Shown here: piece by piece, positions 22,501 to 34,500 of the stretch
Numbering within the stretch: the first letter of the stretch is position 1
Layout of the letters: every line of letters starts with the position of its first letter
Assembly: GCA_029237695.1 (NCBI GenBank)
Contig: CM055273.1
Span: 57,649,968-57,713,967 of the forward strand
Direction of reading: 5' to 3'
Length of the DNA stretch: 64,000 nt
Source: Conchocele bisecta
Taxonomy: Eukaryota > Mollusca > Bivalvia > Lucinida > Thyasiridae
Notes under the pieces: model-generated
The model's database searches: none
What the model saw: only the letters and a program-made list of their open reading frames with translations
Told to the model about the DNA's origin: nothing
Translations under genes and position numbers: made by a program

Positions 22501-25500
22501 CCCGCCCGGCTTTCGCCAATCCAAAAAACCTGGCTAAAAATTAATAAATTTATCCTTAAATTGAAAATTTCTCCCTCAAAGAATACTTTGCTAGATAAGT
22601 ATACTTTGCAATGTTGGTGAAATAGGCTACTGGGTGAGGATTGAACTTGCAACATCCAACATCGAAGTCCAATGCCATATACCCTAGGCCATGACCCATC
22701 CCTTACTCACCCTTGAAGGGGGCCCCTGCATGATGCGGACAGTCTGACATATCAAGTTGTTCACGACATGGCTTATGGGCCTGAATGAAAACTGGCTGCC
22801 AACATATTTCGGTCAATCTACTCATCTTTATAAGTGAAGGTCATATAGAGACCTCAGTTTAAAGAAAGTCTCATCCGACAGACCAGTAGGATGGAAATTC
22901 TACGTAAGTATGTTTCATGGTCAGGATTGAACTCACAACCTCCGGTATTGAAGTCTAATGCCTTATCCCCCTAGGCCACGGCCCATCCATTACTCACCCT
23001 TGAAGGGCCCCTGTTTGATGCGGACAGTCTGCCCTATCATGGCCTTGTCCCGCTTGGTGGCGTTGCCCCTGCCGCGCCCCGGTGTCGCGCCACCACCCCC
23101 ACTGCTGGGGTGGGCGGGGCTCGATATCCGTGGCGACATGAACCCTGGCATCCCCACCACCGCCTGTAATGGTGAACGAGTCGGTCACAATGTCTATGGT
23201 TTGTGAAATTGATTCCAAATATCCTCTATAGTTGAACAAACGATTAACCTATTTCATGCTGAGGATATATCTTTTTGTTTGCGAAAAATTCTAAATATTT
23301 TCTTAATTTTTTTATGTGCTTAGAAATATATGTCGTGACCACCATTTGAACCGTCTCGTCGAGACGGTTCAAATGAGTGGTCACGACATATTATTTTCAT
23401 TGAGAAATAAAAAAAAATAAATAATTCATACCCGTAAAGGTGTATTCTGAATGTGAAGGTAGGGGAGTACCACAGGCGAGTGAAAAAAGCGCATGTCGGT
23501 ATCATCTCTAGTATAATTTATATTAGAAACTACAACATGTGAATTTTTTTCTGGCACCTGTGGGGAGAATGGTGTTATATTGCAAGCACGTGCTACTTTG
23601 TGGCGCCACTGTACTGCTGAATGACGTCAATTGGTACAGATTTCAACCATTTTATAAGAGATTTGTAAAATGCATGCATTTCACCACGTTGCTAACCTTT
23701 ATATAAATAATATTAAATATAACTATTAAAGGTATTGTGTCTCAGATGATGTCTCAGATATTCACTATCGGGGTTTTCACCTTAGGACATTTCTCAACAA
23801 AGCACACAATTTTATTTAATCAAATTCCAAGTACAGTGAAATCACGATGGCTCAAAATGCGATGGCTCGAAATGCCGGGCTCACTTGAAATAGTGTCGTG
23901 GTCCCGATACTTTTCCCTATATGTTTAATGTAGTTTACATGCGATGGCTCAAAATGCAACTCCTCGAAAAAATACGATTCCTCGAAAGTCCCGCGGACAT
24001 ACTTCTCGCTATTTTGCTATACGATGACTCGAAGGTTATGTCAAAGTTTGTGTTTGCCTAATTTTCACACCTCAGCGTCCGACTTATTACGATCAAAGAC
24101 CGAGCCGCGCTCTACCCGTCTGTGAAATGCGATATATTTTCAAGTGCAGTTAATTGCCTAAAGTTGTTCTGTGTCCCAACGACATACGGCGATTTATTAA
24201 ATATTCTGGGCTTCGGCCACTCGGAGCATTTAATAGAGTCTGTCGCAAGTCATTGCTCGTTTATACTCGAGTAGCACAGGAACAACCAGAGTTAGAGTTA
24301 CTCAAGTAAGGTTCAAAGGTCAAAGTCGAGCCCGTCGAGGCAAGGCTAGTCAACAAAGAGAGATAACTCACTAAACTCAACTTGAGTTATTGCGAGTCCG
24401 AAGATTAAAAATCACCAAGGGGATGTAAGTCATCGGCAATTTTTCAAAATCAATAGGCTTTTTCATCTTGTGATAAACATGTATACCGAATTTGGTTACA
24501 ATCGGTCAAGTAGAACTTGATTTATTGCGTGGACAAGGATACAGCCAAGGGGAGATAAGTCATCAGGAAATTTTTTAAAATCAATAGCCTTCTTCGTCTT
24601 GCCGTGACAAACATGTATACCGAATTTGGTTACAATCCGTCAAGTAGACTCTATAGTCTGTTTCACGAAAGCTGCCCAAATTTTACGGCTATATAAACAA
24701 TTCAAAAACAAGATTTCTTTTGATAATATTAAGAAGATAAAAATTAAGAATGAGCCTTCTTTTTATTTCGTGAAATTTTGTCAAATATTGATTTTATTGC
24801 AAAAACAAAATTTCCCCATGTTAAATCCCCATAGACATCTTCACTCCGTGAAGATGTCTATGGGGATTTAACATGGGGACATTTTTCAGAATTTCAGAAA
24901 TACTGGACCGATTTTTAAAATTTAACTTTTGTTTTCTTAGTTAGATCATATCCAAGCTATCTAGCTAGGTTTCAGTCAATTTACAAAATTTTTCGTTTTT
25001 TGACTAATCCCACACTCCTTTACCTCTTTTTCCCCCATGTTAAATTCCCATAGACAAATCCATTTTTTGTAATAAAACCAATATTTGACCAAATTTCACG
25101 AAATAAAAAGAAGGCTCATTCTTAAATTTTCCTTTAATTTAATATTATCGAAAATAATATTGTTTTTGAATTGTCTATATAGCCGTAAAATTTGGGCAGC
25201 TTTCGTGAAACAGACAGTAGTTATTGCGTGGACAAGCTGTGCCCGCCAGCCCGCCGCCCGCCCGTACCAGATGAATACATACTACGTCCCGCTTTTTCAA
25301 ACGGGTGGATAAAAATGTGCAGGCGCGTGGGCTTTCGAGCCATCACGATTTCATTGTAGTTCGTGTTCTTCGGCTATATACTATCATCATAGACTGTGAT
25401 ATCCACAGTAGTGCATGATTTGTGACTGTGACTGGAAAAATGGGACGGGTTTGGCGACCAGTGTAGATCCAGATCAGCCTGTGCATCTGCAGTCTGATCA

Positions 25501-28500
25501 GGATCTGCACTGTTCGCCATTCCATTAATGAAACTGCCGACATGCTTCTAACAAGCAATACAGATCGTTTGTAGACTACAGGAGTGTGCTATTTGATCAG
25601 AAGCTACACTGGTCACAAATACCATAAGCCCCATTTCTCAAACCACACCCCCATTTCACAGAGACTGCTCGGATTGTCCGACACCTGCCTACCTTCTGTC
25701 CACCCCCGGCCTGTACCAGATGGCGGGTCCGACACACGAAGTAGCCGCCATTGTCCATCATCATTCGCGACAACAGGAAGGCAAAACTTCGGTACAGGTG
25801 CTTTATCTCCCCAGACCGGCCCTACGGGAAAGAGTGAAAAGTTCATGCAGAGACTGGGCGTTTCCAAGACTTCGTCCGAAAGACAAGTAGCCGATTTCAC
25901 CAAAAGGGTGGGTTGGTTGAATGATTGATATATTAGTATACAGACAGACTGAATATTTGACTGCAGGAATATGGAACACATGCCACCCTGCAAATGGATG
26001 GGTTGGTTGAATAAATAATTGATCAGTAGCCTATTTCACCAAAATATGTATACATACATATGTACATATGTATACTTATCTTGCTATTATAAAGTACACT
26101 TTGAGGGAGAAATTTTAAATTTGAGGATAAATTTATTAATTTTTATTATATTGAATGTATTACATTATCACAGCCATTTTGGCTGTGATAATGTAATAAG
26201 TTCAATATAATAATTCCGCATACTTTTAATCATCAAATATATGCAGTCGTTAGTTCTATATGAAATAATGCATTTCGGGAAAAATAAATGATTACTCCCT
26301 CAAAGTATACTTAGCTAGATAAGTACGTTTAATAGAAATTTTGGTGAAATCGGCTGCAGTGGTGGAAATAGGATTTATATAAATTGTGTGACCAGATCCG
26401 TCTTACCTGGGCTTACACGGATTGCCAAGAAAAACAAATTTAAATTCTTATTCTTCCTGTTTGAATATGGAAGTGGGTCAGAATATACAGTTGCTGAAAA
26501 TGGTGCAGGATTGCTAAAAAGTCAGAAATATTGACTGATTCATGGAACGTTAGGAAACAAATTTACTAGTTAAATACGATTCTTGGGTTGAGCATCGAGT
26601 AAATATTAACAACCCTTACCGAATGAAGCCTACACAATTTCCTTCACAGTAACATATTAAATTGACACAACAGTTACATTGTATTTATTGCATAAGCCCA
26701 GAATCATACACGGAAGCCAAAATGATACCCTAAAATCTATTATTACACTGGTGTACATTACATAACTAGAGAAAGGGAGCAGGCAGGCGCTAAAAGGCCA
26801 CCGCCTGGTCAGACCAACAAATATTGTTTATAGGAATGAATGGCCTTTTTTAGGAATTTATCGGGGTATAAACTTGGAAAAGTCGCGGGAATACTGGACG
26901 AAGGCCGGAAGGCCTCGTCCAGTATTCCCGCGACTTTTCCAAGTTTATTTCCCAGATAAATTCCACAAAAAGGCCATTCATTTCTTATAATTCAAGCATT
27001 TGAAATATATTCATCAAGAAAATGTGTTTATTTTGACAGACGGCAGCCATTTGTTTACATTGACAGCACTGACAGCGCACCTATAAATTTTGGACAGAGA
27101 CTTGCTACGGGCCAATCAAATGTTAGGGAATTGTGTAAATATTTTTGTGCTGGAATTATAAGTCAAATATTTGGGCTTGACCTTTGGCATAAAAGCTGCA
27201 TCGGTGGGATATAGAATGAAAATGTGGACGATGATAAAGAAGTAAATGAAGATTCAAGTCAATCGGACTTACGGTGGCAGAGATATTTGGTACCAGAAAA
27301 CTTTAACGGAAACCTTACAGACAGACGGACGAACGAATGGAAATATGAGAACTATATACACCTCGACATACTTTGTATACTGGGGAATAATTACACTGTG
27401 AATTATGCACTAAAACTACTTACCGAATGTGGTCCGTCTATAACTTTCACAATATCCTTCACGCAGATATTATTATTCTCCGAATCGAGCGACACGGCGT
27501 GCATCGTATCCTTCTTGCGTGTGATCGCCTGTGGCTTCACACTGACCACCTTGTTGTGCATGGAAAGGATCTGGAAGTTTTCCTTCTCGAGGCGGACGAT
27601 ACAGCCGACGGTCTGGGGGTCGAGGTGGACTAGGTCCCCAAACTGGTACTGGCCCAGGGAGTCGACGCCAGTCGCCATGTCTGTACACAGCTGGAGGTCC
27701 TTCGGCAACACTTTCAACTGGAATATGATGATATGTGCTCAGGGTTGGCAATTTCCCGGAAATAAGAGTATTTCCCAGGACGGCGGGAAATACCGGGAAA
27801 TACTGGGAAATACTGGGAAATACCGGGAAATACCGGGAAATATGAATCTTGGTGGTCTTTTTCATTCCAAAATGTCAAGATGAGTCTCTATATTCCCCTA
27901 TATCTACTATGGTTTATATCTGTGTAGACTGATAAGCCTACAGGTAAAACATTCTGCAATAAAAAAAGAAATAATAAGTTTATTTAGAGAAAAAAAACAT
28001 CATTATTTTCTAGACAATTTTCTTCCCTATTTACAAGTCTATGTTAAGTATTTGCCAACTGTCTATTTTATTGTATATGAGAACACCCCTCATTACTATA
28101 GTAACCTGCCACTAATAAAAGCTGCTTTTGGAATTTTGAGAAAATCCCTGTTGATAACGGATAATCCATGTACAGTGTAAGTGTAATTGTTTTACAACTT
28201 GACATGACCATATACAGACCACCTGGGTTCTTATTATACAGTACACAAAAGGTGTGAGAGAAGGCTGAATTAACAGCCTGTTGTCATAGTCTGATGGTTT
28301 ATTAAAGTATATTAAAGTCTCATCAATGTACATGCAAATAAGTAGGCTTTTGGCTAATTTTAACGATTTTAGGTACTGTATCTCATACGTACCATCGTGG
28401 CCCAGTCTTCACGTTAAATAAATGTCATAATAATAATGTAAATAAGTAATACAAATGCAAAGCATAAAACAACAGTACATTGTCAGTCATATAAGACTTG

Positions 28501-31500
28501 TAAGAGACTGTGTATGCACATCTTGCATGCTAAGATCTTTATTATTATCATTTCTTGATACCGAATACATGTATTAGTGTGGAAGAAGGTTGACAATTAA
28601 CAGCCTGTTGTCTAAACATAGTCTGATCATGATGACGTTATCCTTGTGAATTTTATCTAGCAGACACTCGGATGCTTCCTAAAAAATGAAGAAGTAATTT
28701 ACAAAAAAATAATACAACCAAAATATAAATGTCATGGTTGCCAAATATTCCACCTGATGAGTACCCCTAGTTGGGAATGAAACAGATCTATACATTGTAA
28801 TTAACCCCTATATCTAATTATTAAGTTGTTGATTGTTTAATTAACTATTACTGAGCTTAAAACTTAATTTAAATAACTTTAATTATCAAATAATAACATC
28901 AAAATTCATATTTCCCGGTATTTCCCGGTATTTCCCACTTCGGGGAGTATTTCCCGGGACGGGAAATACCGGTATTTCCCGCCGGGAATTCCCGCCCCCG
29001 GTATTTCCCGGCCAACCCTGTATGTGCTTCAGTGACATATGGGAGTATAATACTCTTTAGACTTTAGATACAAAACTTATCTGGAGCTCTGAGATCTGGT
29101 TTGCGTCTCTGCAGGGGAAGGCTATGGATGGCACCGTAACTCCTGATATGGATGGTATAGAAATATTTTCATTGTTTCCGAAACTGGTACTGCCAGTAAC
29201 ACTAGTTGGATAACAAGAGGGCCATGATGGCCCTAATTCGCTCACCTGACTCCATGAACACAAATTTGACCCTACGGGCCACGCCCATTTTTGACCCCGG
29301 GGTCACCATTTTAACAACTAAGATTTTTTTAAGAATTTGTGCTATTTTTAGACGGCGGCCATGTTGGATTTCAGGTCAACTTAATTTCAACAACTTTGGA
29401 AGGGCTTCAACTAAGGACCGTACAGGTAGAATTTGCTGACCATTGGCCAATCGGTTCACGAGACGACGATGTTTAAAATCGCTCATAAAAGGATGTCCTT
29501 TTGACATTTCGTCTGCCATCTTGGATGACATAATCATCTGATTCCGACAAATATTGCACCAGAGCAATCGCCTCATCGATACCTTCAATTTGATATATGA
29601 CATGAGCATATTCGGTCAAAAATAAAATTTGAACCCAATTTGACCCCACGGGCCACGCCCAATTTTGATCCCTGGGTCACCATTGTAACAACTTTGAAAG
29701 AGCATTGTACGTCGATCATTCCTACCAAGTTTCGTCGAAATCAACCGGCTAGCGTATTCATGAGAACAAGATTTTTTTAAGAATTGTTTAATGCTATTTT
29801 TAGACGGCGGCCATCTTGGATTAGCGATGACCTCCATTTTAACAAATCTGAAAAAGCTTCACCCATGGACCATAACTTTTAAGTTTGGCTACCATGGGCA
29901 AAGCGGTTCATGTGAAGAAGAATTTTGAAATCTCTAATAAAAGAACGACCTTTTGACATTTCGGCGGCCATCTTGGATGACATAACAATCCGATTTGGAC
30001 AAAAAATGTACCAGAGTGATCGCCTCATTGATACCTTCGATTTGATATATAACATGACCATATTCGGTCAAAAATAAAATTTGACCCCACGGGCCACGCC
30101 AATTTTTGACCCCGGGGTCACCATTTTAACAACTTTGAAAGAGCATTGTACATCGATCATTCCTACCAAGTTTCGTCGAAATCCGGCTAGCGGTTCATGA
30201 GAAGAAGATTTTTTTAAGAATTTATGCTATTTTTAGACGGCGGCCATCTTGGATTAGCGATGACCTCCCTTTTAACAAATCTGAAAAGGCTTCACCCATG
30301 GACCATAACTTTTAAGTTTGGCTACCATGGGCAAAGCGGTTCATGTGAAGAAGAATTTTGAAATCTCTAATAAAAGAACAACCTTTTGACCTTTCGGCGG
30401 CCATCTTGGATGACATAACAATCCGATTTCGACAGAAAATGCACCAGAGTGATTGCCTCATCGATACCTTCAATTTGATATATGATATGACCATATTCGG
30501 TCAAAAATAAAATTTGACCCAATTTGACCCCACGGGCCACGCCCATTTTTGACCCCGGGGTCACCATTTTAACAACTTTGAAAGAGCAATGTACATCGAT
30601 CATTCCTACCAAGTTTCGTCGAAATCCGGCAAGCAGTTCATGAGAAGAAGATTTTTTAAGAATTTGTGCTATTTTTAGACGGTGGCCATCTTGGATTAGC
30701 GATGACCTCCATTTTAACAAATCTGAAAAGGCTTCACCCATGGACCATAACTTTTAAGTTTGGCTACCATGGGCCAAGCGGTTCATGTGAAGAAGAATTT
30801 TGAAATCTCTAATAAAAGAACGACCTTTTGACCTTTCGGCCGCCATCTTGGATGACATAACCATCCGATTTCGACAAAAAATGCACCAGAGTGATCGCCT
30901 TGTTGATACCTTCGATTTGATATATGATATGACCATATTCACACGATCGAAAAAAATATTGTTTTTGAATTGCTTAAATGGCCGTAAAATTTGGGCAGCT
31001 TTCGTGAAACAGACTATAGTTAATTATATAAGGGTGGGAATTGGCTCAAAGAACCTTTTATACCCAAGATGCTTCATCCCCGGAATAAATACCTCGTGCA
31101 TTGTGAGATCGGAGAAGAGGACAGCCTGATCATCCTCCACGCGGACAATGAGGCCTGTATCGCCCTCGTAGTTCCCGGCTATAACCTTCACGTGGTCGCC
31201 CATCTTGAAATGCTTCTTCAATTCATGGGCGGGGAACTCCAGCGGGTCCTTTAGATCCTCGTGTTTCGGGATCATCGTGATCTTGTTGCCCTCGATACTC
31301 ATGATCTTACCTACAGGATAGTACGAGAGTGAAGATTTAATATGATACTTATTAAATGGAAAGCGAGATGTAGAGATGAAATTAACACGAAAATGTGGCC
31401 ATTCGGCACACATTGTCCCTGGTGCCACATTGGAGAAACCCCAGCTAAACATCTGAACCGGACCCACGGACACACACGATAAAAATAAACAATTGGCGAC

Positions 31501-34500
31501 AAAAAAAAAAAAATCCAAAATTCCGAAAATTGATTTTTTTTATTGCCAATTGTTTTATATTTTTTGAAGTGGCGATTTTTTTATTTTCCCCAGCGGAATC
31601 CCTGAAACCCTATATCCCCCCTGGCACTAAACTTTGTACAACTAAAATGTTTGTATAAAGTGCAAATTTAGGATCGTCTGGAAATTTAAATGGAAGGACT
31701 TACTTTTATTGAGCATATGCTGCATATGCATGTAAATCCAATACTTGTTTTAATACAAGAAAACATCATTAATGTGAAATTTACAGACTATCATAATTTT
31801 GCACTTACAAACATTTTTGTCGTACTAAGCTTAGTGAAACGGGCCCCAGGGCCATAAAGATGGAAACCCAACATGACCACTGGCTCTACAGAGACGGGGC
31901 CATAAATATGGACCAAAATATAAATATCATTCTTTTCAAGCCAGCTACATATCATTTGTGCCATCTGGCACAGAAGTCCCCTGATCTGAAGAAGTCGGGG
32001 TGTTTATCTTACTATAGTGGAACATCTCTAAACCGGACACCCTGGGAGGTCCTCAGGGTGTCCGGTTTAGCGAGGGTTCACTGTAAATCAGGCATTTGAT
32101 TATTCCGAGCCATAGTTGAGTGCTATGCGATCACAAAAAGGCCTTATCTGTGACACCTGAAATAAATGACCAAGAAACCCATCAAAATTATGAACACACA
32201 TGTTTCTTGTTGTCCGGTTCAGAGAGCTTCCACTGGAATGGAAAATGAGATGCGAGATAAAACTCCATGCCAATAAAGAGATTGAAAATGAATTTGCCCG
32301 AGTTTCACAACACAGAAGCATAAACTTACCCTGTAGGTGCACCAATTCCCCCTCGCAGACCTCGACCACATCGCCCGCCACAAAGCTGTGCGTTATATCC
32401 CCGGCGATTTTGTCCGGGATTACTGTGGGCCGTTAAGGAAACTGGTCTTTATTTAGACAATATTGACAATTAATAAATTTATTGTGAATGTGTTTATTTT
32501 AACCAATTCTTAGAATACACTCTTTTGTCTACTAAAAATTTGACTTTCAAATTTCCTTGCACAAATATATGTTGCGACAACATGTTAATGATTCAAATGG
32601 TTCAGATTTTCACTATTAATAAAACACAACGTGAATTAAAAAAAAAAACAGATCAGTATGTAAATCGAACATTATTGTTAAACGAAGTTTAGTGAAACAT
32701 GTATCTGATCCTGTAGCCGATTTCATCAAAATTGCAAAGTATACTCATCTAGCAAAGTATATTTTGAGGGAGTAATCATTTATTTTTCCCGAAATGCATT
32801 ATGTCATATAGAACTAACGACGGCATATATTTGATGATTAAAAGTATGCCGAATTATTATACTGAATTTATTACATTATCACAGCCAAAATGGCTGTGAT
32901 AATGTAATAAATTCAGTATAATAAAAATTAATAAATTTCTCCCTTTAAAATCGAAAATTTCTCCCCCAAAGTATACTTTGCTAGATATTAAAGTATATGT
33001 TACCATGTTGATGAAATAGGCTACATAAATATTCTTTCTAATCTCTATATACATAAGGGATACAGTGGATGTTGACAGCCTCCGGTTGATCTTCAAATCG
33101 TTCAAGTTCCCCCAACGTCGGCTTCACTCCTTCTGCCACCTGGAACACAGCGAGATAGTCTGCACATACGAGACATGACATGTGATTTTGTACCCAAGAA
33201 ATTGTGCGTTATTTCATAAAAAATATTTACAAAATTTACGATATTTTATATAAATGATGTCGAAAGATGTTGTTGCAAAACCAGGGATTCTGCTGGCGAT
33301 CTTCACTTTCGCAATTGGCGATAAAAATAAACAGGTGGCGATAAAAAATTACAATTTTTGATATTTGTTTGTTGTTTTTTTTGAAGTGGCGATTTTTTTT
33401 TTCCCCTGCAAAACCCATAAGTCCCATTTCTCCAGTCACAGCTACGTAGGATACACACCAGGGGTCCGTTTCACTAAACTTTGTACAACTAAAATGTTCG
33501 TAAGTGCAGATTTAGAATAGTCTGTAAATTTCAATTGATGGCTTCACATTTATTGCATATGCAGCCTATGCTCAATAAATGTAAATCCAATAATTGTTTA
33601 CAAGCATTCATTGTTAATGTGAAATTTACAGACTATCATAAATTTGTACTTGCGAACATTTTAGTCGTACGAAGTTTAGTGAAATGGCCCCAATGTGATT
33701 TTGAACCTAAAACATGGGAAATATCTCATGATAAATATTTACAAAATTTACTAGATTTTCCTGTAAATGAGATCGAAATGCACAAAATTTGAAGCTGTGC
33801 TGATTACCTAACCATTTTTCTGTAGCGAGCTTATTTGCATATTTATTACACAGGTGTATTATGATTCTTAACACACTGTGTTATTAAACTGTGAAAGACC
33901 GTTTTATGCAATAATAGCACTTACAATGGCAGACATGACAAAGTTTTTGAAGAGAAATCCATTGTGGCTGAACTTGTTGCCCTCAAATATGAGGAAATCA
34001 CCATCGGTCGTCACTTCACCGCCAATTTTCCTGAAACACATGCGAGGTCAGTTTTAGTTAAGTAGAACCTCCGAACTGACCCCCAGAAAACTCAGTTGTT
34101 AGATATCATCGGTTTCACTATTATTTATTGCTATCTACATAGATAATAACAGAGTGATCATAATGCCAAGCAATGTTTTCCGCACACCCTTTTCACATTT
34201 TATGACCGACACTGGAAATAGTGAGCAGGGCTCCAGATAAGGAATTAGTAATTTAGTATTGTCACTCATCATTTCTGAAGCAATTGGGTATTTCAAAATT
34301 TTAATTGGGTAAAATGAAATCACACTACTTTTTACACATCAACAGACAGCAATTATTGAAGTTTGCTTCGAAATGAAAACACGTCTTGGCATTTCATTAG
34401 AATTGTCTCCTTGGGGACAATTCTAATGAAATACCAAGATGTGTTTTCATGGAAAATAAGAAAAATATGTTATATTTGTGGTCTGTTTATTGTTTTCTGC

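Noticed and set aside
25584..25928. 114-codon plus-strand ORF
   Set aside because: Antisense of SPT5 exon 15 and its flanks.
27224..27883. 219-codon plus-strand ORF
   Set aside because: It runs antisense through SPT5 exon 14 and into the hAT-like element; the minus-strand frame matches SPT5 and explains the openness.
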